A stretch of DNA of 64,000 bases from Nitrospira defluvii (GTDB taxonomy: Bacteria > Nitrospirota > Nitrospiria > Nitrospirales > Nitrospiraceae): the NCBI GenBank assembly GCA_011525625.1, contig WYAX01000015.1, positions 461,207 through 525,206 on the forward strand. Direction: 5' to 3'. Under the pieces are notes generated by a model. The model saw only the letters and a program-made list of their open reading frames with translations, was not told the origin of the DNA and ran no database searches. A program made the position numbers and the translations under genes. Position 1 is the first letter of the stretch. Each line of letters begins with the position of its first letter. This document shows positions 16,305 to 24,891 of the stretch, piece by piece.

Positions 16305-18830
16305 ATGCTGAACGGACGATCCTTCTGGGCCCTTTCCGAAGAGACGCTGCTGCGTGAATTGACGGTCACGCGGGCGGGGCTTTCTGCCGCCGAGGCGGAA
16401 CGCCGACAGGTGCTGGCCCTCCCACCCAGGCTGAAACCCATCCGTGACAGTCAGCCGGTCCGCTTGCTGCTGGCGCAGTTCCGTAGTCCGATCATTGCCA
16501 TACTCCTGTTCGCCTCCGGGGTGTCGCTGTTCCTGGCGGAACCCAGTGATGCGCTGATCATCCTCGGCATTATCCTGGCCGGCGCCCTGTTGAGTTTCCG
16601 GCAGGAATACAGCGCGGCGCGCGCCGTAGCCGGGCTGTTGGCTCTTGTTCAAGTCACCGCTCGCGTCCGGCGGGACGGTCTGCTCATCGAAGTTCCGGCG
16701 GATACGGTCGTGCCGGGCGATGTCGTGGAATTGTCCGCCGGGTCGAGTGTGCCCGGGGATGCGCGACTGCTGGAAGCCCGGGATCTCTTTGTCGATGAGG
16801 CGACGTTGACCGGAGAGACTTATCCGGTGGAGAAATCGGCAGCGATCTTACCGGGCGACATGCCGCTGCAGAGGCGCACGAATAGCCTCTTTCTTGGAAC
16901 GCATGTCGTGAGCGGGCAAGCCCTTGCGGTGATCGTGGGGGTGGGGAAGGACACGGAATTCGGTCGCCTTGCCCGCCGGATGGCCGTCCGGCCGACCGAG
17001 ACGGAGTTTGAGCGCGGCGTCCGGCGGTTCGGGTATCTGCTGTTGGAGGTGACCCTTCTTCTGGTATTCGCCATTTTCGCGGTGAACGTCTACCTTGAGC
17101 GTCCGGTCCTGGAATCCTTTTTGTTCTCCATGGCCTTGGCGGTGGGACTGACGCCGCAATTGTTGCCCGCCATCATCAGCGTGAACCTCTCCCATGGCGC
17201 GAGACGTATGGCGGAACAACGCGTTGTCGTCAAACGCCTGGCCTCGATCGAGAATTTCGGCAGTATGACGGTGTTGTGTTCCGACAAGACCGGCACGCTG
17301 ACCGAGGGGGCGATGCGGCTGCACGCGGCCCTCAACGTGGAGGGTGAGGCCAGCGAGCGCGTGTTGTTTCTCGGCTATCTGAACGCGGTGTTTGAAACGG
17401 GGTTCCCGAATCCGCTGGACGAGGCCCTGCGTCGAGATCGGGTCTTCGAACTCGCCGGTCATCACAAGTTGGACGAAGAGCCGTACGATTTCGTGCGCAA
17501 GCGACTCTCGATCCTGGTGGCCACTCCGCAGACGCACCTCTTGATTACCAAAGGCGCGGTCGAGAGCATGCTGACGATTTCTCTCCAGGCGGAGCAGGAC
17601 GATGGTGCGCTTGTACCGATCGAGCAGGTTCGCCGGTCGGTGCGGGAGCAGGTTCGTCTATGGAGCGAGCAGGGGTTTCGTACCATCGGCTTGGCCTGCC
17701 GGGATATGGGGGGACTCGATCGTGTCTCGAAGGAGCACGAGGCCGGCATGACGTTCCTCGGCCTGTTGGTGTTCGCCGATCCGCTCAAATCCGGCATTGC
17801 CGAGACCGTAGACACACTCCGGCGACTCGGCGTGGCGCTGAAGATCGTGACGGGGGATCAGGCGGCGGCGGCGGCTCATGCGGGACGGGAGGTCGGCCTG
17901 ACGGCTCCGCGCCTGCTGACCGGCCATGATCTGCGCGGGATGAGCGAGGATGCGCTGCACGCGCGAGCCGCTGATGTCGATATCTTCGCCGAAATCGAGC
18001 CGAATCAAAAGGAACGGATCATTCGCGCGCTACGCGGATCGGGGCATGTGGTCGGGTATCTGGGGGACGGCATCAACGACGCCCCGGCGCTGCACGCCGC
18101 CGATGTCGGTATTTCCGTGGATCAGGCAGTGGATGTCGCCAAAGAGGCCGCCGACCTGGTCTTGCTGGAGCACGATTTGAGTGTATTGGTAGAAGGTGTG
18201 CGCGAGGGGCGCAAGACCTTTGCGAATACGCTGAAGTATGTGTTTATGGCCACGAGCGCGAATTTCGGGAACATGTTCAGCATGGCCGGGGCTTCGCTGT
18301 TTCTCCCGTTTCTCCCCCTGTTGCCGAAGCAGATTCTGCTGACCAATGTCCTGACCGATATTCCGGAAATGACCATTGCGACCGACCAGGTCGATCCCGA
18401 GCTGATCGATCGGCCGAGGCGCTGGGATATTCCGTTCATTCGCCGGTTCATGTTGACCTTCGGATTCGTGAGCTCCTTCTTCGACTACCTCACCTTCGCC
18501 GTCCTGCTGCTGGTCTTGCATGCGACGACCGGTCAGTTTCGCACCGGCTGGTTTGTCGAGTCGGTGCTCTCTGCCTCGGTCATCGTGCTGGTGATCCGTA
18601 CGAAGCGACCCTGTGTGACCAGTCGCCCGTCCAGGGGGTTGTGGCTCTCGACCCTGCTGGTGGGACTGGCGACCATGCTGCTGCCGGTGACACCGATCGG
18701 CGCGATCTTGGGGTTCGAACCTTTGCCGCCGCTGTTCTGGGCGGCGCTGCTCGCCATTCTCGCCGCCTACGTCGGCGCGGCAGAGTTGGCGAAGACGCTC
18801 TTTTACCGGAAGGCCAAGAACGGGTGCTAA
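16305..18830 (+). CDS. mgtA: Magnesium-type P-type ATPase (P3B, MgtA-like)
   Basis: An 841-residue P-type ATPase. The phosphorylated aspartate is D327 in SDKTGTLTEG; the dephosphorylation motif is TGET and the hinge is GDGINDAPAL. The segment from TPQLLPAIISVNLSHGA to VVVKRL just before the phosphorylation site is close to MgtA/MgtB, which import Mg2+ down its gradient using ATP. The N-terminal half holds two helix pairs and the C-terminal half six helices, usual for P3. It follows the RND pump by 18 bp, probably in one operon, suggesting a link between metal efflux and Mg supply. No MgtA-type leader can exist in so short a gap. The exact ion is inferred. Confidence 0.82.
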   Translation: MLNGRSFWALSEETLLRELTVTRAGLSAAEAERRQVLALPPRLKPIRDSQPVRLLLAQFRSPIIAILLFASGVSLFLAEPSDALIILGIILAGALLSFRQEYSAARAVAGLLALVQVTARVRRDGLLIEVPADTVVPGDVVELSAGSSVPGDARLLEARDLFVDEATLTGETYPVEKSAAILPGDMPLQRRTNSLFLGTHVVSGQALAVIVGVGKDTEFGRLARRMAVRPTETEFERGVRRFGYLLLEVTLLLVFAIFAVNVYLERPVLESFLFSMALAVGLTPQLLPAIISVNLSHGARRMAEQRVVVKRLASIENFGSMTVLCSDKTGTLTEGAMRLHAALNVEGEASERVLFLGYLNAVFETGFPNPLDEALRRDRVFELAGHHKLDEEPYDFVRKRLSILVATPQTHLLITKGAVESMLTISLQAEQDDGALVPIEQVRRSVREQVRLWSEQGFRTIGLACRDMGGLDRVSKEHEAGMTFLGLLVFADPLKSGIAETVDTLRRLGVALKIVTGDQAAAAAHAGREVGLTAPRLLTGHDLRGMSEDALHARAADVDIFAEIEPNQKERIIRALRGSGHVVGYLGDGINDAPALHAADVGISVDQAVDVAKEAADLVLLEHDLSVLVEGVREGRKTFANTLKYVFMATSANFGNMFSMAGASLFLPFLPLLPKQILLTNVLTDIPEMTIATDQVDPELIDRPRRWDIPFIRRFMLTFGFVSSFFDYLTFAVLLLVLHATTGQFRTGWFVESVLSASVIVLVIRTKRPCVTSRPSRGLWLSTLLVGLATMLLPVTPIGAILGFEPLPPLFWAALLAILAAYVGAAELAKTLFYRKAKNGC

Positions 18831-18890
18831 GGGATAGCAGGGCGGTCTTCACAGATTCCTACATCTCGTTCCATGCAATCGATCATCTCC

Positions 18891-18918
18891 TTGACTGTAT
18901 GCGGTGATGTAGTACAAC
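18891..18918 (+). promoter_or_regulatory. Candidate sigma70-type promoter for the hybrid histidine kinase gene
   Basis: TTGACT at 18891-18896 and TACAAC at 18913-18918 are separated by 16 bp, about 55 bp ahead of the ATG at 18974. The -35 is good, the -10 moderate. Position in the gap after the P-ATPase supports a separate transcript. Confidence 0.4.
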
Positions 18919-18973
18919 CAAAGAAGCAGGCTCGCCCTGCGTACTCCATCCTTCGCTTCACACGAGGACGCTC

Positions 18974-20491
18974 ATGACCGGCTCTCCGCAATCCTCCAAT
19001 GGTCGTTCCTATGATCCGCAAGTCCTGCTGAACTCGCAGCCGGTGGTGGTGACGGTCATCGATCCTGCCGGCCATGCCGTGCAGTTTCAGAATCAGACCA
19101 GCCTGGGTGCTTTCGGCGACATGGCCGGCGCACGCTGTCATGAACACATCGCGGGGAAGGCGTCGCCCTGCGACTTTTGTCGTATGCCCGACGCGCTGAC
19201 CAGCGACGGTGTAGTCTCGGAGCAGGTAGACATGCCGGACGGTCGACGACTCTTGTTCCATTGGGCCAAAGCGCCGACCGTCGACGGGCGGGTGCATGTC
19301 ATCGAAACGATTGTGGATGTGACCCAGCGAAAGCAGGACGAGCAGAGCGCGCGGCAGTCGCAAAAGATGGAGGCCCTGGGTCGGCTTGCCGCCGGCATTG
19401 CCCATGACTTCAATAACCTGCTGATGGTCGTGATCGGACACGCGCAGCGGGTGGCTCAGCAGTTGGGGTCTCATCCCTGTCATCATGAAATCGAGGTCAT
19501 CGGACAGGCGGGGACGCGTGCCGCGGCGTTGACCAAGAAACTGTTGACCTTCAGCCGTCGCCAGGTCCTGGAGCAGCGGGATGTGCCGCTCAATACCCTG
19601 ATTCGCGACATGGAGGATATTCTACGCCGGTTGATCGGGGAGCAGATCCAGACCGTCATCGTGCTCGATCCCCAGGCCGGGCACGTGTTGGGCGATCCGG
19701 TACAGATCGAACAGGTGTTGCTCAATCTGGCGCTGAATGCCCGCGATGCCATGGCAGAAGGAGGGATCCTGACGATCGAAACGGGCAACGCCGATCTGGA
19801 CGACGTCTATGTCCGCGCGCACCCGGGGGCGGTTCCGGGCCCCTACGTCAAATTGGTGGTGGAGGATACCGGATCCGGCATCGATGGCGAGACCCTCGCC
19901 CATATTTTTGAACCGTTCTTCAGCACCAAGGCCTCCGATAAGGGGACGGGATTGGGATTGGCCACGGTTTATGGCATTGTGAAAGAGAGTCGTGGCTACA
20001 TCGATGTGACCAGTCAGCTGGGTAAGGGCTCTCGCTTTACGGTCATGTTCCCGCGGGTGCCGTCCCAGGCCGCCGACGCCGAACAGGTGACTGCCCCGCG
20101 CCCGAAGCCTGAAACATCCGCCACGATTCTCTTGGTGGAAGACGACGAAGGAATTCGGCGTCTCGTGTCGGCGGTGCTTCGCGACCAGGGGTATGAGCTG
20201 CTGGCGGCGGCCGACGGGGTGGAGGCGTTACAGATGTTGCAGTTGCGCAAGGGCGGTTGCGACCTCCTGATTACGGACGTCATTTTGCCGAGAATGAAGG
20301 CTGCGGTGTTGGCTCAGGGGGCAAGGACGATGTTTCCTGACATCAAGGTATTGTACATCTCGGGTTATGCCGGAGATATGTTGGGGGCGCATGGGGTGGA
20401 TGCCCAGGCCGCCTATCTGCAGAAACCGTTCTTGCCCCAGGCCATCATCGACAAAGTGGCTGAACTGCTCCAGTCCGGACGACCCCAGTAA
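18974..20491 (+). CDS. Cytosolic hybrid histidine kinase with C-terminal receiver domain
   Basis: A 505-residue protein without membrane segments. Residues 15-120 form a PAS-like sensor that carries a cysteine/histidine cluster, C55-H56-x-H58 and C66-x2-C69 (PCDFC), a pattern that could bind metal or respond to redox. The dimerisation domain follows with the phosphorylated histidine in GIAHDFNNLL, then the N box (LNLALNARDAM), G1 (VEDTGSGI), F (FEPFFSTK) and G2 (GTGLGLATVYGI). The receiver (about 380-500) has the acidic pair EDDE, phospho-acceptor D in LLITDVILP, S in YISGYA and K in LQKPF. No separate output regulator is next door. It is one gene from a CaCA exchanger. Confidence 0.9.
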   Translation: MTGSPQSSNGRSYDPQVLLNSQPVVVTVIDPAGHAVQFQNQTSLGAFGDMAGARCHEHIAGKASPCDFCRMPDALTSDGVVSEQVDMPDGRRLLFHWAKAPTVDGRVHVIETIVDVTQRKQDEQSARQSQKMEALGRLAAGIAHDFNNLLMVVIGHAQRVAQQLGSHPCHHEIEVIGQAGTRAAALTKKLLTFSRRQVLEQRDVPLNTLIRDMEDILRRLIGEQIQTVIVLDPQAGHVLGDPVQIEQVLLNLALNARDAMAEGGILTIETGNADLDDVYVRAHPGAVPGPYVKLVVEDTGSGIDGETLAHIFEPFFSTKASDKGTGLGLATVYGIVKESRGYIDVTSQLGKGSRFTVMFPRVPSQAADAEQVTAPRPKPETSATILLVEDDEGIRRLVSAVLRDQGYELLAAADGVEALQMLQLRKGGCDLLITDVILPRMKAAVLAQGARTMFPDIKVLYISGYAGDMLGAHGVDAQAAYLQKPFLPQAIIDKVAELLQSGRPQ

Positions 20492-20713
20492 CATTGACGG
20501 TTGTCAGAGCGCCTGATCGATTCGATCCCCCCGTCGTTCGCTCGCGTCGGTTACCGATATCTCTTCCTGTTGCCGTCCGTGGGCGCCAAGGGTGCATGGC
20601 CGATGTGCCGAGTCGATGCGGAGAGCGGCTTGACGCTCGCGTGCTCAAGGCGGCAGACTCCGGGTATCGCGGATCTTGGTCTTTTGACCGGAGCGCGCGG
20701 CCAGGAGTGATGT

Positions 20714-21730
20714 GTGCTTGTCTCATGGATCATCCTCGTGCTGAGCGGAGCCATGATCGTCATCGCGGGGACGCGACTCTCGCGTGACGGCGATCAGATT
20801 GCTGCGCTGACCGGAATCGGGCGGGTCTGGATCGGCGTCGTGTTCATGGCGGGGGCGACGTCGCTGCCCGAGGTGTTCACGACGGTCAGCGCCTCTCTAC
20901 TGGGTGCGCCGGATCTGGCCGCCGGGGATCTCTTCGGCGCGGTGCTGGCCAACATGTTCACCCTCGGCCTCATCGACCTGGTTCATCGTGATAAACGGGT
21001 TTGGGAGCAGGCCGCTTTCGAACATACGCTCGTGGCCGCGCTCGCCATGCTCCTGACCGGCATGGCCGCATTTCTTCTGTTGTTTCGGAATGGGACGGGG
21101 GCCTCGACCATCCAAGGTGGGAGCGCTCTGCTCTTCCTGATCTATGTCTTCGGCATGCGGGTCGTGTTTCGGCAGGAAGATGGGAAGCGGCGTCAACGGG
21201 CGCAGCAACTCCTTGCCGAAGCGGCGTCCGAGGACGCCCAGGGGCACGTCTCGGCCCGGCGAGACGGAATACGCCGAGCGGCCATCGGATTCGTCTCGGC
21301 CACCATGATTCTGGTTCTTGCCGCCCCCCTGCTCGCACAATCGGCCAAGGAGATCGCGGATCAATCCGGCGTCAGTACCACGTTCCTGGGGACGTCGCTC
21401 GTGGCCATGGTCACGACGTTGCCCGAGTTGGTCACGTCTCTGGCTGCTGTCCGGCTCGGGGCCTTCGATCTTGCCGTGGGCAATCTTTTCGGCAGCAACG
21501 CGTTCAACATGGCGGCGTTCCTGTTTGCGGATCTGGCCTATCGCGAGGGGTCGCTGTTCGGCGCGATCGCCTCCACGCATGCGCTGACCGCCCTGTGGGG
21601 CATTGTGATGATGAATATCGGGCTGATGGGAATCGTGTATCGAGTTGAGAAGCGGTATTGGCTTATCGAGCCGGACAGCCTCGTGATGATCCTTGGATAT
21701 CTGCTCGGTCTCTTGCTGTTGTTTCGATGA
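20714..21730 (+). CDS. Sodium/calcium exchanger family protein (CaCA)
   Basis: A 338-residue membrane protein starting at a GTG at 20714 behind GGAG. It has two repeated halves, each with an alpha repeat: GATSLPEVFTTVSASLLGAPDLAAGDLFGAVLANM in the first and GTSLVAMVTTLPELVTSLAAVRLGAFDLAVGNLFGSNAFNM in the second. The acidic residues in SLPE and TLPE and the G-N-L-F-G-S-N signature are the ion-binding features of the family. A cytoplasmic linker rich in charge (about 155-190) separates the halves. It exchanges Ca2+ (or another cation) for Na+ or H+ across the inner membrane. The gap upstream is 222 bp. Confidence 0.88.
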   Translation: MLVSWIILVLSGAMIVIAGTRLSRDGDQIAALTGIGRVWIGVVFMAGATSLPEVFTTVSASLLGAPDLAAGDLFGAVLANMFTLGLIDLVHRDKRVWEQAAFEHTLVAALAMLLTGMAAFLLLFRNGTGASTIQGGSALLFLIYVFGMRVVFRQEDGKRRQRAQQLLAEAASEDAQGHVSARRDGIRRAAIGFVSATMILVLAAPLLAQSAKEIADQSGVSTTFLGTSLVAMVTTLPELVTSLAAVRLGAFDLAVGNLFGSNAFNMAAFLFADLAYREGSLFGAIASTHALTALWGIVMMNIGLMGIVYRVEKRYWLIEPDSLVMILGYLLGLLLLFR

Positions 21731-21764
21731 TGCGGGGGCTGTCGCGAGAAGGTGCGGATGGGTC

Positions 21765-22148
21765 TTATTTCGCAGACGGTGAGGTCCAGGACACGCCGGG
21801 CAGGGAGATGACCCGTTCGGACTCGTGTGCGGTTTGGGCCTCGAGCAGCAGTGCATACACGGCTTTCACCCGCGCCCGTGTGTCCATCGACAGCGAGAGA
21901 AATTCCACGCCGAAGGCATCTGTGCCGACCCAGGTCACGACGGCAGGTTTGATTTCGATGGGGTCGATACGGTCCGGCAGGGAAATCCGCAGCGTCACGC
22001 GCATCCCGCAATTCACCTTGGGATCGGCCTGCTGGATCCGGCAGCCTCCGGGAGAAAAATCACGCACAACGCCCTGACTCGACCCCCGCGCTCCCTGTAT
22101 TTCGATCGGTCGATTCATCTCCACTCTGGTGCTCTTACGCTTGGCCAT
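21765..22148 (-). CDS. PilZ domain protein
   Basis: A 127-residue single-domain protein. The N-terminal RKSTRVEMNRP gives the RxxxR arm of PilZ, followed by RDFSPGGCRI for the D/NxSxxG motif; both contact cyclic di-GMP in known members. The barrel strands VTLRISLP, AVVTWVG and FGVEFLSL follow. PilZ proteins link c-di-GMP to motility, adhesion or polysaccharide output. The spacing and both motifs are intact, so ligand binding is plausible. It is convergent with the CaCA gene and lies about 50 bp downstream of the TPR gene on the same strand. Confidence 0.85.
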   Translation of the reverse strand: MAKRKSTRVEMNRPIEIQGARGSSQGVVRDFSPGGCRIQQADPKVNCGMRVTLRISLPDRIDPIEIKPAVVTWVGTDAFGVEFLSLSMDTRARVKAVYALLLEAQTAHESERVISLPGVSWTSPSAK

Positions 22149-22197
22149 TGCTCTATCCTTCCGTGATCTGCTGCGCCGATGCGTGACGTAATCGTAT

Positions 22198-23187
22198 TCA
22201 GATGGCCGGTTGCACGAGGGATTCCGCCAACCGTCGAAAGGCCGGATCCGACATGAACCGGCTGAATGAAAGATCTTGTCGGGGGTCCGGCATCTGTTCG
22301 TCGCCCTGCCGGGTACGGTGGTGAAAGAATGCGGTGTCCAGGGCTTGCAGCATCTTCTCTCGGTCGTGCATTCCCGCGTAGGTACGTGCGAGTTCGTAGT
22401 GCCATATCGGATTCGCCGGATCCTTCGAGAGGCCGTAGTCGAACGTCGCTTTCGCTCGCTCGAAGCTTCCGGTCCGGCCGTACGCCGTGCCGAGGTTGTG
22501 GATCAGTAGCTGCCAGAGGGACCGATCCAACGTCGGGTTGGCCTGTTCGAGGACGAGCGCCTGTTCATAGTGCGGGATGGCGAGGGCGAATTTCCCCTGT
22601 AGGTAGGGGGCACTTCCTGCCCGGAAGTGATCGAGACTGCTGGGCGCCGGCGCCGCGACGATGGTGAGGCTATCCAGTAGGGCGTGTAGCAATGCGGCAT
22701 CGCTACCCTTCCCGCGCGGTTGAGAGAGGTGAATATCGGTATACACATCGTCCTTGCCGGTGCAGGCCAGGAGATGGAGCTGTTCTGCCGGAGCCTTGGC
22801 TGTCGCGGGGAGGACGTACTCGAGCAGGGTGAGGTTCCGCCTGGTATCTCGAACGGGGCCCTGGTCCGCCGCCGGTCTGGTTGTCCGGGCGACATGCTCC
22901 AACTGGAGGAGGCACCCCTGCTCGGTGGCTGGTTCGGGAACCGATTGGAGTGTCACCGAGAGCTGTATGGATCGAGTGTCGTCGGTGGCGAACAGGTATC
23001 GCCGGCCGTCCGGTTTCACTCCGTCAGCGAGCACGCGGAATCCGGTGACATCAAGGCGCACCGCCCAGGGTTTATCGACGAGAGCGAGGGTCGCCAGGTG
23101 CGGCGCGTCCTCCGCGACGACGGGGCCGATCGGTATGAGCGTCGAGATGATCGCGATGGCGACACAGGGGTGCATTGGCAACGGCAT
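22198..23187 (-). CDS. Exported TPR-repeat protein
   Basis: A 329-residue protein with a signal peptide (hydrophobic AIAIISTLIPIGPV, cleavage near VVAEDAP). A beta-rich domain of unknown family (about 25-175) is followed by three TPR units from about 195: FRAGSAPYLQGKFALAIPHYEQAL, LLIHNLGTAYGRTGSFERAKATFDYGL and WHYELARTYAGMHDREKMLQALD. TPRs mediate protein-protein contacts, here in the periplasm. A second ATG twelve bases in is also possible. It is probably upstream of the PilZ gene in a two-gene unit. Confidence 0.75.
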   Translation of the reverse strand: MPLPMHPCVAIAIISTLIPIGPVVAEDAPHLATLALVDKPWAVRLDVTGFRVLADGVKPDGRRYLFATDDTRSIQLSVTLQSVPEPATEQGCLLQLEHVARTTRPAADQGPVRDTRRNLTLLEYVLPATAKAPAEQLHLLACTGKDDVYTDIHLSQPRGKGSDAALLHALLDSLTIVAAPAPSSLDHFRAGSAPYLQGKFALAIPHYEQALVLEQANPTLDRSLWQLLIHNLGTAYGRTGSFERAKATFDYGLSKDPANPIWHYELARTYAGMHDREKMLQALDTAFFHHRTRQGDEQMPDPRQDLSFSRFMSDPAFRRLAESLVQPAI

Positions 23188-23504
23188 GCGAGTTCGTAGC
23201 CCTCTGTTGACCGCACAGCGACGATGGTGTGGTCACCGTAGTGTATCGTTCAGACGGCAGCGGCCAAAGAAAAAGTACAAAAGCCGCGGGCGTTGCGTGC
23301 GCAGATAGGAGGCGAAATCGGCCGTGAGGCGAACGCGGGCTGTGGCATCCTGCGCCAGTCGGCCGTGGCGCCTGTGGTGTGTGTCCGCGATGGCTCGTGA
23401 CGGCAGCGAGGCCGGCGGCCTTGAGAGGCGGTATCGGCGTTGCATAGTTGTCCCCAAGGATGTCAGTGTGTCGGAGAGAATCGGCAGATCCCGAGAGGAG
23501 ACGA

Positions 23505-24128
23505 ATGACGATGCGAGAACCGTGCAGAGGGAAGGTCAAGTCGGATGGAGGCGTCGCCTGGTTGACTGGACGGATGCTCACGCTGTTGGCGGTCCTGGTG
23601 TTGTGGCAGGGGGAAGGCCTCGCTTACGCGGTCGTGCAGGTGCTTCCCGACATGGTGTTGACGCGTGAGGGCAAGACGATCAGCGGCGCCAAGGCGGTAC
23701 AGGCCGATCCCACGGTGAAAGAGGTCTTGGCGGCATTCAATCGCGCTGAGCAGGCATTAGAGAAACAGGATCGCGCCGCCCTCCTGCAGTTTTACGCCCC
23801 GGAGTACAACTATCACGGTTTGCATGTGGCGGATGTCGAGCGTATTTGGAGTGAAGTCTTCGAGCATTATCGCGCCTTGTCGTCGACGCACCTCTTTTCC
23901 GAGATGAAGGTGTTGCAGGGCGAGGAGGGGATTCGGGTGGAGTTGACCTGTACCGGGGGCCTCTATGGGACGGAGGTACAGTCAGGCTCCCGCGTGACGC
24001 TGGATAGTTGGTTTCAGGAAGTACACTATCTCGTTCGAGACAAGCAGGGATGGCGATTTCTCGGGAATCGAGGGAACGCGCCGCGCTCGGCGCCCTTTTC
24101 TTCCTCCCCGCACCATCCGTTGTTCTGA
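23505..24128 (+). CDS. Exported NTF2/SnoaL-like protein of unknown function
   Basis: A 207-residue protein starting at an ATG at 23505 after GAGAGGAG; the frame is open earlier but without a ribosome site. A hydrophobic segment at residues 23-42 (MLTLLAVLVLWQGEGLAYA) acts as a long signal peptide or anchor. The mature part resembles an NTF2-like fold: helix VKEVLAAFNRAEQALEKQDRAALLQFYAPEYNYHG, then strands ending in WFQEVHYLVRDKQGWRFLG. Such domains often bind small ligands or serve as stress-related periplasmic proteins; no catalytic residues are evident. It resembles in layout the lipoprotein at 30966, which also carries a helix plus 'REIQ...F' NTF2-like pattern. Confidence 0.65.
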   Translation: MTMREPCRGKVKSDGGVAWLTGRMLTLLAVLVLWQGEGLAYAVVQVLPDMVLTREGKTISGAKAVQADPTVKEVLAAFNRAEQALEKQDRAALLQFYAPEYNYHGLHVADVERIWSEVFEHYRALSSTHLFSEMKVLQGEEGIRVELTCTGGLYGTEVQSGSRVTLDSWFQEVHYLVRDKQGWRFLGNRGNAPRSAPFSSSPHHPLF

Positions 24129-24149
24129 CGGCCGGCCCGGTTGAGGTGG

Positions 24150-24602
24150 TCAGGCGGCGGCTGCTGCGGCATCGGTCGTGGCCGTGCTCAGTAACTTTTT
24201 GACGCTGGCGTGAGCCAGGACGACATCCGGAGTCCGCTGTAACGCTTCGTAGTAGCTGCGTTCGAAGCCGTCGCCCTCTTCGGACGGACGCAGCATGTGG
24301 CGTGCTTCCACCAGCAGGTCCTGGGCGGTTTCAATGGTGGTCTCGTCCTGGTCTTCGAGGACCACGTCGATGCGGACGACCAGGTGCGACAAGGGGTGGA
24401 GCCAGGCGAACCACGGATCGTTCATCACCAGCTGCAAGAGTTCCCCTGCCGAGGCGATCCGCCCGTAGATGCGTTCATACGTAACCTGTTCCGAGACGAT
24501 CAGGGATTTGTGGAGACCGAGCAGACCGTGACGGAGATCCTTGAGGCTGCGGCGAAGATTCTCCGGAATCGGATGCGGAGACGACCAGGAGGAGCGTGTC
24601 AT
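24150..24602 (-). CDS. Conserved-looking hypothetical helical protein
   Basis: A 150-residue, mostly helical soluble protein with no signal or membrane segment. The sequence HGLLGLHKSLIVSEQVTYERIYGRI, a WFAWLHPLSHLVVRID segment and the repeated acidic helices read as a real protein, and it is reminiscent of a family of small uncharacterised bacterial proteins with an LHPLS motif; I cannot name a function. It ends in an alanine tract. It is convergent with the NTF2-like gene and divergent from the Ca-ATPase gene, with about 290 bp between. Confidence 0.6.
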   Translation of the reverse strand: MTRSSWSSPHPIPENLRRSLKDLRHGLLGLHKSLIVSEQVTYERIYGRIASAGELLQLVMNDPWFAWLHPLSHLVVRIDVVLEDQDETTIETAQDLLVEARHMLRPSEEGDGFERSYYEALQRTPDVVLAHASVKKLLSTATTDAAAAAA

Positions 24603-24891
24603 AGATCACCAGTTCTCACAGATCCACAGCGTCAAGCGACGGCCATTCCCACCACAGGAACGATGCCCTTGGTCGGGCCCCTTCCGTCCTTTGTGGATAC
24701 TCTATCGGCGAGTTTGCGCTGGGGTTGAGTCCTGGGGCTATGGAGACGGGGTATTTTTTTTGCCAAGCGGGAACCAGGCCGAAGTCGTCGATTTTACATG
24801 AAACGTGTCGTGACGTTCCCGGATCGCGTCGGCACCGGGCCTGTCCTTAGGGAATCAGCCCCAGAGAAAGCGGAAGGAGACGTCGGAGCCT

